Shown: in pieces, positions 1-8,651 of the stretch
Position numbering within the stretch: position 1 is the stretch's first letter
Layout of the letters: every line of letters begins with the position of its first letter
DNA from: Salinicoccus albus DSM 19776
GTDB taxonomy: Bacteria; Bacillota; Bacilli; Staphylococcales; Salinicoccaceae
Length of the DNA: 64,000 nt
Assembly: GCF_000385175.1 (NCBI RefSeq)
Contig: NZ_ARQJ01000026.1
Coordinates: forward strand, 1 to 64,000
Reading direction: 5' to 3'
The notes under the pieces: model-generated
Databases searched by the model: none
What the model saw: only the letters and a program-made list of their open reading frames with translations
What the model was told of the DNA's origin: nothing
Made by a program: the position numbers and the translations under genes

Positions 1-160
<160 letters not shown>

Positions 161-298
161 TTGGAAAGCTTATCTTAAGCTCGATTGCGTTTCTATTGTC
201 CGCCTCAATTTCGGGATGATTCCTCATCCCGTTTCTTCGGAATTAACGTTGACATATTGTCATTCAGTTTTCAATGTTCTCTGTCTTAGTGAAAAATA
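161..298 (-). other. rRNA leader between tRNA-Gly and 16S
   Basis: This spacer is read as part of the rRNA transcript. It contains a perfect 7-bp stem with a 4-nt loop at 213-230 (GGGATGA/TCATCCC) and, further upstream, the TTGAAAACTGAATGACAATA type of leader sequence common before 16S genes in Firmicutes. These are probably the leader processing and NusB/NusE recognition regions. I see no separate gene here. Confidence 0.6.
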
Positions 299-372
299 TG
301 GAGCGGGTGATGGGAATCGAACCCACGACATCAGCTTGGAAGGCTGGGGTTATACCATTTAACTACACCCGC
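299..372 (-). tRNA. tRNA-Gly (anticodon TCC)
   Basis: The reverse complement folds as a 74-nt tRNA. The acceptor stem starts GCGGGTG (366-372) and pairs with CACCCGC, the anticodon loop reads CTTCCAA giving TCC, and the T-loop has GGTTCGATTCC. The 3' CCA is encoded (299-301). It lies directly upstream of the 16S leader on the same strand, so it is probably co-transcribed with the rRNA. Confidence 0.95.
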
Positions 373-423
373 ATGTTATCATTAAAATTAAGATGAGCCA
401 CTTTGTAAAAAGTGAAGTATTGA

Positions 424-508
<85 letters not shown>

Positions 509-553
509 ATGTATTAATTTTTGAGTACATCGCCTTTTTTGGCGACAAATATT

Positions 554-582
554 ATTCTACAACTTACGGCATTCAATGTCAA
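554..582 (-). promoter_or_regulatory. Sigma-A promoter before tRNA-Leu
   Basis: On the minus strand TTGACA (577-582) is followed after exactly 17 nt by TAGAAT (554-559). It fires toward tRNA-Leu, tRNA-Gly and 16S, about 45 nt before the tRNA-Leu 5' end. A short TCGCC/GGCGA stem with an A-loop (about 527-545) lies between promoter and tRNA. Confidence 0.75.
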
Positions 583-634
583 CAATTATATTAAGTTCTT
601 TTTAATATTGTAAAGTTAATATTAATGGAATAAG

Positions 635-706
635 TGACCCGTACGGGATTCGAACCCGTGTTACCGCCGTGAAAGGGCGGTGTCTTAACCACTTGACCAA
701 CGGGCC
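635..706 (-). tRNA. tRNA-Glu (anticodon TTC)
   Basis: A 72-nt tRNA starts GGCCCGT at 706. The anticodon arm CCGCCCTTTCACGGCGG gives TTC and the T-arm is ACGGGTTCGAATCCCGT. No CCA is encoded (CTTA follows). It is the first gene of the tRNA-rRNA transcription unit in this window. Confidence 0.95.
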
Positions 707-727
707 ATTGAATTGACAACGATATTT

Positions 728-756
728 ATGATAAACGTATATGGAGGCAAAGTCAA
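728..756 (-). promoter_or_regulatory. Sigma-A promoter of the tRNA-Glu/Leu/Gly-16S unit
   Basis: On the minus strand TTGACT (751-756) and TATCAT (728-733) are separated by 17 nt and lie 22 nt before the tRNA-Glu 5' end. This near-consensus arrangement fits a stable-RNA promoter. The rest of the 707-938 interval is AT-rich and shows no gene. Confidence 0.75.
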
Positions 757-938
757 TATCTTTTTACTGAATTACCTATTAAAATACTGGATTTTATGAG
801 CATAAAGCTACTTTAACTGAAAAACTTCCTATATAATGCCTTATAAAATTTTAAATACATCATATATTAATTGTGTGTGAATCTCAATGATAAAATGTGG
901 CAAATTATTGATCTTATGTTTTATTTGCAGTATTTCTA

Positions 939-966
939 TTGTTTTTTAAATTAAATGTGTTAATAT
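939..966 (+). promoter_or_regulatory. Probable katA promoter
   Basis: TTGTTT (939-944) and TAATAT (961-966) are spaced by 16 nt, upstream of katA. The palindrome at 970-986 begins just after the -10 element, so a bound repressor would block initiation. Confidence 0.5.
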
Positions 967-969
967 TTA

Positions 970-986
970 TTTAGAATCATTCTAAA
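970..986. promoter_or_regulatory. PerR/Fur-family operator of katA
   Basis: The sequence TTTAGAATCATTCTAAA is a perfect 8-1-8 palindrome. Its 15-nt core TTAGAATCATTCTAA matches the PerR box TTATAATNATTATAA except for two compensating positions. It sits between the -10 element and the katA SD. PerR repression of katA is established in Staphylococcus and Bacillus; Fur or Zur binding is not excluded. Confidence 0.7.
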
Positions 987-1007
987 TTATTAATTGGAGG
1001 GGCACTA

Positions 1008-2513
1008 ATGACAAACGATAAAAATGATAACCGTTTGACTACGCTTTTTGGCAATCCAGTTGGCGATCGTGAAAACTCTGCAACTGCAGGTCCGCGCGGC
1101 CCAATGGTAATGCAGGATCCATATTTCCTGGACATGATGGCGCACTTCGACCGCGAGGTAATACCGGAACGCCGCATGCATGCTAAAGGATCAGGTGCTT
1201 TTGGCACCTTTACAGTAACACATGATATCACTAAATATACAAAAGCAAAAATCTTCAGTGAAGTCGGTAAGCAGACTGAAATGTTCGCCCGATTCTCAAC
1301 AGTCGCCGGTGAACGCGGCGCAGCAGATGCTGACCGTGACATTCGCGGATTTGCGCTCAAATTCTATACAGAAGAAGGAAACTGGGACCTGGTTGGCAAC
1401 AACACACCTGTCTTCTTCTTCCGTGACCCTAAACTTTTCCCAAGTTTGAATCACGTCATTAAACGCGACCCTAAAACGAACATGAAAAACAACGAAAGCA
1501 ACTGGGATTTCTGGACGAATCTGCCGGAAGCGCTGCACCAGGTGACAATCATTATGACTGACCGCGGCATTCCGAAAGGTTTCAGAAACATGCATGGATT
1601 CGGTTCCCATACTTACAGCATGATTAATGAAGATAATGAACGCGTATGGGTTAAATTCCATTTCCGCACTCAGCAGGGGATCGATAATTATACAGATCCT
1701 GAAGCTGAACAAGTCATTGGTACAGACCGGGAGTCTTCCCAGCGCGATCTGTTCAATAACATTGAAGAAGGTAACTTCCCTAAATGGAAGCTTTATATTC
1801 AGGTGATGACTGAAGAACAGGCTAAAGAGCATCCAGACAATCCATTTGACCTGACCAAGGTTTGGCCTAAGGGTGATTATCCATTGATTCCGGTCGGCGA
1901 ATTCGAGCTTAACCGCAACCCTGAAAACTACTTCGCAGATGTGGAACAGGCTGCATTCGCTCCAACGAATATCATTCCCGGCATTGGTTTCTCACCGGAC
2001 AAAATGCTGCAGGGACGCATTTTCTCCTATGGAGATACTCAGAGATACCGTCTGGGTGTAAACCATCATCAAATTCCGGTAAACCAGCCTAAAGGAGCAG
2101 AAAATGTATGCCCATTCAGCCGTGATGGTCAAATGAGAACTGACGGCAACATGGGTGCCCATACAAACTACTATCCAAACAGCTATGGCGCGCACAACTC
2201 GCAGGAACATGCAAAACAGCCGTCCATGGAAATGGAAATGTCTACAATTTACGAGCACAACTTCCGTGACGATGATGACAACTATTATGAACAGCCAGGC
2301 AAACTCTTCAGACTGCAATCTGATGAAGAGAAAGAGCGCCTGTTCGGTAACACAGCACGTGCAATGGAAGGTACGACTGAAAGAACACAGCACCGTCATA
2401 TCAGAAACTGCTACAAAGCAGATCCTGCATACGGTGAAGGTGTAGCCAAAGCACTTGGTGTAGATATCAGTGATGTTGACCTGGAAAATGACGATTTCTT
2501 CCACAACATGTAA
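1008..2513 (+). CDS. katA: Catalase (monofunctional, haem)
   Basis: This 501-residue clade 3 catalase disproportionates hydrogen peroxide in the cytoplasm. The catalytic His58 is in RRMHAKG, Asn131 in VGNNTPVFF, and the proximal haem-ligand Tyr341 in [12 protein letters not shown]. Length and motifs match the intact staphylococcal enzyme. The ATG follows the SD TTGGAGGGG at a normal distance. A PerR-type palindrome and promoter lie directly upstream, and a strong hairpin terminator follows, so it is a single-gene unit induced by peroxide. Convergent luxS lies downstream. Long open frames on the opposite strand are shadows of this GC-rich coding sequence. Confidence 0.97.
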   Translation: MTNDKNDNRLTTLFGNPVGDRENSATAGPRGPMVMQDPYFLDMMAHFDREVIPERRMHAKGSGAFGTFTVTHDITKYTKAKIFSEVGKQTEMFARFSTVAGERGAADADRDIRGFALKFYTEEGNWDLVGNNTPVFFFRDPKLFPSLNHVIKRDPKTNMKNNESNWDFWTNLPEALHQVTIIMTDRGIPKGFRNMHGFGSHTYSMINEDNERVWVKFHFRTQQGIDNYTDPEAEQVIGTDRESSQRDLFNNIEEGNFPKWKLYIQVMTEEQAKEHPDNPFDLTKVWPKGDYPLIPVGEFELNRNPENYFADVEQAAFAPTNIIPGIGFSPDKMLQGRIFSYGDTQRYRLGVNHHQIPVNQPKGAENVCPFSRDGQMRTDGNMGAHTNYYPNSYGAHNSQEHAKQPSMEMEMSTIYEHNFRDDDDNYYEQPGKLFRLQSDEEKERLFGNTARAMEGTTERTQHRHIRNCYKADPAYGEGVAKALGVDISDVDLENDDFFHNM

Positions 2514-2536
2514 TCGATGGTTGACACCATAATGAA

Positions 2537-2577
2537 AACGGCACTCGGGGGATTTTGACCCCGGATGCCGTTTTTTT
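2537..2577 (+). terminator. katA terminator
   Basis: A stem AACGGCA.../...TGCCGTT with an inner GGGG/CCCC pairing ends in seven T residues on the plus strand. On the minus strand the same stem is followed by TTTTCATT, so it may also stop luxS transcription. Confidence 0.85.
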
Positions 2578-2592
2578 ATATTTCAATTTAAA

Positions 2593-3048
2593 CTATACAA
2601 ACACAGTACTCCAGCTGCCCCATTTCTCCAGCATATCATTCGCAATTGCCTTTGCACCGTCAAGACTGTGGCTTGCAGCCCGTCCGCACTGCACTTCATT
2701 ACAGGCCGGGACTTCAACTGCTTCTGTGACATCGTTTAATGTTTTCTCAACTAACACGGTTACATTATCATAATCATTCAATAGTGACAGATAGAACCCT
2801 GTCTGACAGCCCATCGGACTTAAATCCACCACTTTATCGTGATGATTTCTGACATTTTCAGCCATCAGATGTTCCAATGAGTGCAGCCCCGGCATTTCCA
2901 TATGCGTTTTGTTCGGCTGGCAGAATCTTATATCATATTTATAGATGACGTCGCCATGCTCACCTTCGCTTTTACCCGCAAGCCTGATATACGGCGCATC
3001 CACTTTTGTATGATCGAGATTAAAGCTCTCTACGTTCATCTTCGGCAT
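2593..3048 (-). CDS. luxS: S-ribosylhomocysteine lyase LuxS
   Basis: LuxS cleaves S-ribosylhomocysteine to homocysteine and DPD, the AI-2 precursor, as part of the activated methyl cycle. The 151-residue protein has the zinc motif HSLEH (residues 56-60), catalytic Cys81 (MGCQTGF) and the third zinc ligand in CNEVQCGR (Cys121). Length is typical. It stands alone, convergent with katA, with an SD GAAAGGAGCG before the ATG. A 23-nt inverted repeat lies 27-49 nt upstream and may be regulatory. Confidence 0.97.
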   Translation of the reverse strand: MPKMNVESFNLDHTKVDAPYIRLAGKSEGEHGDVIYKYDIRFCQPNKTHMEMPGLHSLEHLMAENVRNHHDKVVDLSPMGCQTGFYLSLLNDYDNVTVLVEKTLNDVTEAVEVPACNEVQCGRAASHSLDGAKAIANDMLEKWGSWSTVFV

Positions 3049-3074
3049 ATAAACGCTCCTTTCTTTTTAATTCA

Positions 3075-3097
3075 TACATTTATAGTATATAAATGTA
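3075..3097. repeat. Inverted repeat in the luxS promoter region
   Basis: TACATTTATA-GTA-TATAAATGTA is a perfect inverted repeat with 10-bp arms. On the minus strand it falls in the 18-nt spacer of a possible promoter TTGTAC (3095-3100) / TATGAA (3071-3076) for luxS. This position fits a repressor operator, but I know of no assigned regulator. It could instead be a hairpin in the 5' untranslated region. Confidence 0.5.
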
Positions 3098-3122
3098 CAA
3101 CGTTTCTAAGTAATTCGGAACA

Positions 3123-5261
3123 CTAGCTTTTCGTGGACAGGGAAATTCTGCCTTTATCCACATCCGCATCCAGCACCGTAACTTCCACAATATCCCCGAC
3201 ACTTACAACTTCCATCGGATGTTTGATGAACCGTTTTGTCAGCTTTGAAATATGCACAAGACCGTCCTGTTTCACGCCAATATCCACGAATGCGCCAAAG
3301 TCTGTGACATTGCGTACAGTACCCGAAAGCTGCATCCCCGGTTTCAAATCTTCCATGGAAAGTACATCGCTCTTAAGCAGCGGTGTTTCAAAGTCATCTC
3401 TGATATCCCGGGCCGGTGCTTTGAGCGCCTGTACAATATCTTCAAGTGTCGGCAACCCGATATCCAGCTGTTCTGCCATATCTGTCAGTTTAATATCGTC
3501 TAACGCCTCAACCATTTCTGGTGAACCGATTTCTGATTTTGACAGATCCATCTCTTGGATTAATTTCCAGGCAGAATCATAGTTTTCCGGATGGATCGGC
3601 GTCTGGTCCAGGGGTTCCACACCTTCAGGAATTCTAAGGAAACCGATGCACTGCTCATACGTTTTGGCTCCGAGCCTGGGGACTTTATTAATATCATCCC
3701 TGGTTTTAAAGCCGTTGTTCTCCTTACGGTATCTAACGATATTCTTACTGATCGTTGGGGACAATCCCGCGACATGTTCAAGTAATGTATGGGAGGCTGT
3801 GTTCACATTCACACCGACCTTATTCACGGTTGTTTCTACGACAAAATCCAGTGTTTCAGCCAGAAACTTCTGGTTCACGTCATGCTGGTATTGGCCGACA
3901 CCGATTGATTTCGGATCGATTTTGACGAATTCACTGAGCGGGTCCTGGACTCTTCGGGCAATGGAGACAGCACTTCTCTCCTCCACATTAAAGTCCGGAA
4001 ATTCTTCTCTTGCCACTTCGGACGCGGAGTATACACTTGCCCCCGCTTCATTGACGATGATGAACTGTATGTCGAGGTGACGCTCTTTTACCAGTTCACT
4101 GACAAACAGCTCAGTTTCACGGGAAGCCGTACCATTTCCAATGGCAATCAGTGATACATCATATTTTTCGATGGTGTCGAGAACAGCATTTTTCGCATCT
4201 TCAATTTTCTTTTGCGGCGGATGCGGGTAGATAACACCTTTATCGATAAACTGTCCGGAATGATCAATGACCGCCATCTTGCACCCTGTCCTGAATGCAG
4301 GGTCCAGCCCTAATATCACACGTCCTTTAAGCGGCGGCTGAAGCAGCAGTTTTCTCAAATTTTCAGCAAAAATATCCACCGCATGCTGCTCCCCTGCCGT
4401 GGTCAGTTCATTTCTCACTTCCCTTTCAATGGAAGGCATGACCAGTCTCTTCAGACCATCCTCTATAGCAGTTTCTATATATGTTTTTGTTCCTGAATTG
4501 TATTTAAGCTCCTGTTTAGCGATATAGCGTTTCAGCCGTTCCAGATCATAGTCAAATTTCACATTAAGTACGCCGAGTTTCTCACCGCGATTTACAGCCA
4601 GCACCCTGTGCGGAACAATTTTACGAACCGGCTCAGCATAATCATAATACATCTCGAAAACACCTGTCTCGTCCTCAGCGTTTTTCTTCTTATTCGTTGC
4701 GATATCTGCAGTCTCCTTAATGACTTTCAAGATGTAGGAGCGGTATTTAGGTTCATCTGAGATTTTCTCAGCTATGATATCCACAGCGCCTTTAATGGCT
4801 GCTTCAGCTGTTGCCACTTCCTCATTGATATATTCTGAAGCTGCGCCTTCTACATCCATTGGCTGCTGTTCAAGTATCCGATTTGCCAGTGTTTCTAAAC
4901 CTTTTCTTTTCGCTTCAGTGGCTCTTGTTTTCTTCTTCTGTTTAAACGGCCGGTATAAATCTTCGACCCTGTTCAGTACAGTCTGTTTCATTATGTTATT
5001 TTTCAAATCTTCAGTCAGCAGATCCTGCGCATCAATCAGGCGGAGCACCTCTTCTTTACGCTTCTCCAGATTTTCAAGATAGGTGAAACGGTCCGATATC
5101 TCTTTAATTTCTTCTTCATCCATACCGCCGGTCATTTCTTTCCGATATCTTGCGATGAACGGCACCGTATTTTTATCCTCAAGGAGTTCCAATACATTTT
5201 TAATATGTTTTTCCGATTTTCCTGTTGTCGTCTTTAATTCTTTGACCAATCCCATATTCAT
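3123..5261 (-). CDS. tex: Tex-family RNA-binding transcription accessory protein
   Basis: This 712-residue cytoplasmic protein has the full Tex layout: N-terminal helical Tex domain (about 1-190), a YqgF/RNase H-like domain starting near VILGLDPAFRTG (about 318), helix-hairpin-helix repeats around VNVNTASHTLLEHV, and a C-terminal S1 domain (about 640-708) with LSGTVRNVTDFGAFVDIGV. Tex proteins bind nucleic acid and transcription complexes; the precise role here is unknown. The gene lies downstream of sigB, separated by a terminator, as in staphylococci. Start chosen at MNMGLVKEL after an SD-like GGGAGA. Confidence 0.93.
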   Translation of the reverse strand: MNMGLVKELKTTTGKSEKHIKNVLELLEDKNTVPFIARYRKEMTGGMDEEEIKEISDRFTYLENLEKRKEEVLRLIDAQDLLTEDLKNNIMKQTVLNRVEDLYRPFKQKKKTRATEAKRKGLETLANRILEQQPMDVEGAASEYINEEVATAEAAIKGAVDIIAEKISDEPKYRSYILKVIKETADIATNKKKNAEDETGVFEMYYDYAEPVRKIVPHRVLAVNRGEKLGVLNVKFDYDLERLKRYIAKQELKYNSGTKTYIETAIEDGLKRLVMPSIEREVRNELTTAGEQHAVDIFAENLRKLLLQPPLKGRVILGLDPAFRTGCKMAVIDHSGQFIDKGVIYPHPPQKKIEDAKNAVLDTIEKYDVSLIAIGNGTASRETELFVSELVKERHLDIQFIIVNEAGASVYSASEVAREEFPDFNVEERSAVSIARRVQDPLSEFVKIDPKSIGVGQYQHDVNQKFLAETLDFVVETTVNKVGVNVNTASHTLLEHVAGLSPTISKNIVRYRKENNGFKTRDDINKVPRLGAKTYEQCIGFLRIPEGVEPLDQTPIHPENYDSAWKLIQEMDLSKSEIGSPEMVEALDDIKLTDMAEQLDIGLPTLEDIVQALKAPARDIRDDFETPLLKSDVLSMEDLKPGMQLSGTVRNVTDFGAFVDIGVKQDGLVHISKLTKRFIKHPMEVVSVGDIVEVTVLDADVDKGRISLSTKS

Positions 5262-5314
5262 ACTATCTCTCCCATTCTTGTTGCACTTTAAAACGATATA
5301 TTCATTATAACACT

Positions 5315-5338
5315 AAAAAACCCGTCCAATCGGACGGG
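5315..5338 (-). terminator. sigB operon terminator
   Basis: The minus strand reads CCCGTCC-GATT-GGACGGG followed by TTTTTTAG, starting 11 nt after the sigB stop codon. It separates the stress operon from tex. Confidence 0.9.
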
Positions 5339-5348
5339 ATACAGCCGC

Positions 5349-6125
5349 TCATTCATCCTTGCTCACTGCCTCGCGCAATTTGTTAATCGCGGTCCGCTGA
5401 AGCCTGGAAACATGCATTTGAGAGAGACCCACATGTTCTCCGGTCTCCTTCTGACTTAATCCTTCCATAAACGTATGCTGGATAATCTCACGTTCACGGT
5501 CTGAAAGTATAGGCAGCACATTTTCCAGTATCAGCCGTTTCTCAGATAAGTCATAGTTACCATCCGACTGCCCCATTACATCAAGCAGAGTAACTGTTGA
5601 ACCATCTTTATCCGCTTCTATCGAATGATCTACGCTCAGTGCATTATAGCTCTGCCCCATCTCCATCGCTTCAAGCACATCCTCCTCAGTAACATTGAGA
5701 TGCTCAGCGATTTCATTGATCTTCGGCGATCTTTCTAATCTGTTTGTCAGCTCATCATTGGCATTTTTGATTTTGGGACCAATTTCTTTTATCCTTCTCG
5801 GAACATGGACACTCCATGTTTTGTCTCTGAGATACCGCTTAATCTCACCGACAACAGTCGGTACAAGGAACGCCTCGAATCTGCGATCATAAGAGACATC
5901 AAACCTTTTTATCGCCCCGAGCAGTCCTACCATGCCTACTTGGACTAAATCCTCATGATGGCTTTTACCCTTGGAATATTTGTAAGCAAGAGATTCAATC
6001 AGCTTCTGATAGTGTTCAACGAGCTTTGTCTGGGCCTCCTGATCTTCTTTCTCCTGATGGCTGCGTATCAGTGCATTAATATCTTCAGCTGTAAGGCTTC
6101 TATCGGTTGACGATTGTTTCTCCAT
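5349..6125 (-). CDS. sigB: RNA polymerase sigma factor SigB
   Basis: This is the general stress sigma factor. The 258-residue protein has region 2 ([47 protein letters not shown]), region 3 and a region 4 helix-turn-helix ([20 protein letters not shown]). It is closely similar to S. aureus SigB as I remember it. I start it at MEKQSSTD: this ATG has AGGTG seven bases upstream, whereas the ATG seven codons earlier has no SD. The start overlaps the end of rsbW by 26 nt, implying translational coupling with its anti-sigma factor. The operon is autoregulated through the sigma-B promoter at 6944-6969. Confidence 0.97.
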   Translation of the reverse strand: MEKQSSTDRSLTAEDINALIRSHQEKEDQEAQTKLVEHYQKLIESLAYKYSKGKSHHEDLVQVGMVGLLGAIKRFDVSYDRRFEAFLVPTVVGEIKRYLRDKTWSVHVPRRIKEIGPKIKNANDELTNRLERSPKINEIAEHLNVTEEDVLEAMEMGQSYNALSVDHSIEADKDGSTVTLLDVMGQSDGNYDLSEKRLILENVLPILSDREREIIQHTFMEGLSQKETGEHVGLSQMHVSRLQRTAINKLREAVSKDE

Positions 6126-6576
6126 TCGAATGCACCTGACTTTCATTAATAAACTTCGTCATGCTGATCGTGACACCAGGGTCCTTTTTAAGATAGACTT
6201 CATCCATTAATGTTTCAATCAAGAAGAGTCCCAAACCTCCTTCTTTCAAATAATTGACATTGTCGTCTTCAGTATATGGGCCAAGTTCCTTCCTCACATC
6301 TTCGTAGTTAAAACTCTGCCCGTGATCTGCCACAATAATTTCCACTTTATCTTCGTAAACAGCAAAGCCGACCAGAACATCACCGGTCGTTTCTTCGCCA
6401 TATGCATGTTTAACTGCATTGGTGACTGCTTCCGACACCGCAATTTTGGAATCTTCTATCTGATCGTATGTTGCTCCGGCTCTTGAGAGGACACCGGACA
6501 ATGTCAAACGGATCAACCCGACATATTCTGCACTGGAAGGAAACTTCATCTCTATATAATCATACTGCACAGTCAT
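6100..6576 (-). CDS. rsbW: Anti-sigma-B factor, serine kinase RsbW
   Basis: RsbW binds SigB and holds it inactive, and phosphorylates RsbV. The 158-residue protein is a GHKL-fold kinase with the N box [12 protein letters not shown]1-like DHGQSF and G2 [10 protein letters not shown]. The ATG at MTVQYDYIE lies nine bases after GGAGG; the TTG three codons earlier abuts the SD and is unlikely to be used. It starts 2 nt before the last base of the rsbV stop and its end overlaps sigB, so partner genes are tightly coupled. Confidence 0.96.
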   Translation of the reverse strand: MTVQYDYIEMKFPSSAEYVGLIRLTLSGVLSRAGATYDQIEDSKIAVSEAVTNAVKHAYGEETTGDVLVGFAVYEDKVEIIVADHGQSFNYEDVRKELGPYTEDDNVNYLKEGGLGLFLIETLMDEVYLKKDPGVTISMTKFINESQVHSNGETIVNR

Positions 6577-6577
6577 T

Positions 6578-6898
6578 CTATTCAACCTCCGACTTCTCGT
6601 TAATATGCATCAAATCACGGAGCCCTGTAATCTCAAATAACCTGAGTATCCTGCTTGAGACTCCGGTGACATGTAATTCACGATCATGCTGGTTGAGTTC
6701 TTTGAGTGTGCCGACAAAGATGCCGAGACCCGTAGAATCCACATAACTGACATTCGTCAGGTCAATTTTCACATCATGACTGCCGTTCTGTCTGATTGGA
6801 TCAAGCACCTTTTGTAATTCCGGTGCGGTATATACATCTAATTCTCCATCGAGAATGATTAAATATTCCTGTTCCTTTTCCATTGTATCGATATTCAT
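6578..6898 (-). CDS. rsbV: Anti-anti-sigma factor RsbV
   Basis: This 106-residue STAS-domain protein, when unphosphorylated, captures RsbW and frees SigB. The phosphorylated serine is in [11 protein letters not shown], the family's conserved site. RsbU dephosphorylates it and RsbW phosphorylates it. The gene is the first one downstream of the internal sigma-B promoter, so RsbV, RsbW and SigB rise together once the system is active. Confidence 0.96.
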   Translation of the reverse strand: MNIDTMEKEQEYLIILDGELDVYTAPELQKVLDPIRQNGSHDVKIDLTNVSYVDSTGLGIFVGTLKELNQHDRELHVTGVSSRILRLFEITGLRDLMHINEKSEVE

Positions 6899-6943
6899 AC
6901 AGACTACACTCCCATTTAGATAAATACATAGAACTTTAACTTT

Positions 6944-6969
6944 TTACCCTACAGTTCACCCATTCAAAC
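6944..6969 (-). promoter_or_regulatory. Sigma-B promoter upstream of rsbV
   Basis: On the minus strand GTTTGA (6964-6969) and GGGTAA (6944-6949) are separated by 14 nt, close to the sigma-B consensus GTTTAA-N12-15-GGGTAT. It lies in the rsbU-rsbV gap, immediately after the rsbU stop, the same position as the autoregulatory sigma-B promoter of S. aureus. Confidence 0.8.
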
Positions 6970-7995
6970 TTAATTCTCCGGCTTTTTATTATTTTTTAAT
7001 ATGAACAATGTCAGATCATCCTTCTTTTTTGGATTTTGCGTACGAATCAGAGATTCATAAATATATTGGACGATATCCTGGGGATGGTAATCCCTGACTT
7101 CCCGGACCATATCCTTCACTTCTTCAAAATTGATAAATGTATCATCATGTCTTCTAAGCTCTGTGACACCGTCTGTAAACACGATGATCATATCTTTATT
7201 CCCGATTTCAATTTCTTTCTGCTCATATCGGGTGTGTTTTTTTACACCGAGCACAATACCTTTGGCATCTATCTCTTCAAATTCATCGGTTTCATAACGG
7301 TAAAGGAGTCCGGGTTCGTGTCCGGCTGAAGAATAATACAGCAGGTTCGTGTTATGGTCATACAAACCATAAAACATTGTCACAAACATATTCTGGTTGA
7401 CGTTCTTCTCCACAACTCTGTTCAGTTTCTTCAAACTGTCACTTGGCAGCTGGGAATAACCGTAGGAATCCATGCCGAACTTGATCATGCTCATCGCGAG
7501 CGCTGCAGGAATCCCTTTTCCGATCACGTCAGCAACAGCAAAACTCAACATGCCATCGTTATGATCAATGATGTTGAAGTAATCTCCGCTGACTTTTCCT
7601 GCAGGTACACTGATTGCGCCAATTTCCATCGTTTCAAAAGTTGGAATTACCGTCTTCAGCATCTCTTCCTGCAGGCTGGAAGCAACATTCATCTCATTAT
7701 CATGAATCTTTAATTTATTCATCATGGATTTATAATCCCTGTATGTAAAGCCGAAGGAAATGGTCACTTCATGCAGTATATCCAGAGACTTTTTTACCAT
7801 AGCGCCGTCTTCAATATGCATATCATTCAGAAGATCGATATGAAGTGATACAATTTCTTCCGGCGAAGTATCCATCTCAATGACTTCTTCGCTGAATGTA
7901 TGGCACTGTTCAAACGCCTGATCTTCATCATTGCCATACAAGTACAATTGAAGAATATCCCTGTACTTGTTCACTAATTCATCTATATCTGTCAA
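6970..7995 (-). CDS. rsbU: Serine phosphatase RsbU, activator of SigB
   Basis: RsbU dephosphorylates RsbV-P and so releases SigB. The 341-residue protein has an N-terminal helical RsbU_N domain (about 1-85), a linker with LQEEML, and a PP2C/SpoIIE-type phosphatase domain with SGDYFNI, FAVADVIGKGIPAAL, and FTDGVTELR metal-site motifs. Translation probably starts at TTG: GAGGTGG lies five bases upstream and no better start is near. No RsbR/S/T stressosome genes are present, so activation probably resembles the short staphylococcal pathway. The gene follows mazF with a 42-nt gap. Confidence 0.95.
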   Translation of the reverse strand: MTDIDELVNKYRDILQLYLYGNDEDQAFEQCHTFSEEVIEMDTSPEEIVSLHIDLLNDMHIEDGAMVKKSLDILHEVTISFGFTYRDYKSMMNKLKIHDNEMNVASSLQEEMLKTVIPTFETMEIGAISVPAGKVSGDYFNIIDHNDGMLSFAVADVIGKGIPAALAMSMIKFGMDSYGYSQLPSDSLKKLNRVVEKNVNQNMFVTMFYGLYDHNTNLLYYSSAGHEPGLLYRYETDEFEEIDAKGIVLGVKKHTRYEQKEIEIGNKDMIIVFTDGVTELRRHDDTFINFEEVKDMVREVRDYHPQDIVQYIYESLIRTQNPKKKDDLTLFILKNNKKPEN

Positions 7996-8037
7996 TTAAA
8001 CCACCTCATACGGAAAAAGACTTTTGCATGCAAAAGT

Positions 8038-8418
8038 CTATCTCGAATTAGATTCGGATTCAGAATTTTTGGATTTGGCAGGCGTAAGTTCCAAACTAAT
8101 CTGCAATGCTTTATCCACTTCCTTCATCTTATCATCATTTAAATATGTAAGCTTCTCTTTAAGCCTTTTTTTATCCACTGTCCTAATCTGTTCAAGAAGT
8201 ATTACTGAGTCCTTGTCCAGGTTATATATATCTTTGGAAATTTCTACGTGTGTCGGAATCTTTGCCTTGTCGATTCTACCGGTAACAGCGGCAACTATCA
8301 CAGTCGGACTGTGATAGTTGCCCACATTATTCTGAATAATGACCACAGGACGGTTCCCCCCCTGTTCTGATCCCTGCACCGGTGATAGATCCGCAAGATA
8401 TACTTCTCCTCTTTTCAT
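8038..8418 (-). CDS. mazF: MazF toxin, sequence-specific mRNA endoribonuclease
   Basis: This 126-residue PemK/MazF protein begins [20 protein letters not shown], the conserved catalytic N-terminal segment, and contains RPVVIIQNN and TVIVAAVTG. It cleaves mRNA at short motifs and is held inactive by MazE. The start codon directly follows the mazE TAG. The C-terminal tail is Ser/Lys/Glu-rich ([12 protein letters not shown]). The position between alr and rsbU is conserved in staphylococci, where mazEF transcripts also feed the sigB operon. Confidence 0.96.
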   Translation of the reverse strand: MKRGEVYLADLSPVQGSEQGGNRPVVIIQNNVGNYHSPTVIVAAVTGRIDKAKIPTHVEISKDIYNLDKDSVILLEQIRTVDKKRLKEKLTYLNDDKMKEVDKALQISLELTPAKSKNSESESNSR

Positions 8419-8583
8419 CTATTCACCATCTTTACTGTAAACGAGAAACTCTTCATTGCACTGCCAGGCTTCACATTCCGCCTCATCACACTCATTTGCA
8501 ATTGATAGATTAATCTCGCTCATTTCAATATATCCATGTTCAAGAGAAAGCTCGCTGCTGCCAAAAAAAACTGAATTACTCAT
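8419..8583 (-). CDS. mazE: MazE antitoxin
   Basis: This 54-residue acidic protein has the staphylococcal MazE pattern GYIEMSEINLSIANE followed by acidic, cysteine-containing CDEAECEAWQC. It neutralises MazF and probably binds its own promoter. I start it at MSNSVFF, ten bases after GAGGAG; the ATG eight codons earlier overlaps the SD region and lacks its own. The stop codon abuts the mazF start, giving coupled toxin synthesis. Confidence 0.93.
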   Translation of the reverse strand: MSNSVFFGSSELSLEHGYIEMSEINLSIANECDEAECEAWQCNEEFLVYSKDGE

Positions 8584-8651
8584 TGCCAGACCACTCCTCA
8601 GTAACATTAAACTAATGCCAATGGTAACATGCGGAAAATATCATTACTAGT

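Noticed and set aside
977-2504. Three open frames of 127-178 codons opposite katA on the minus strand
   Set aside because: They lie within a clear catalase gene, have no SD and no recognisable domains; they are shadows of the coding strand.
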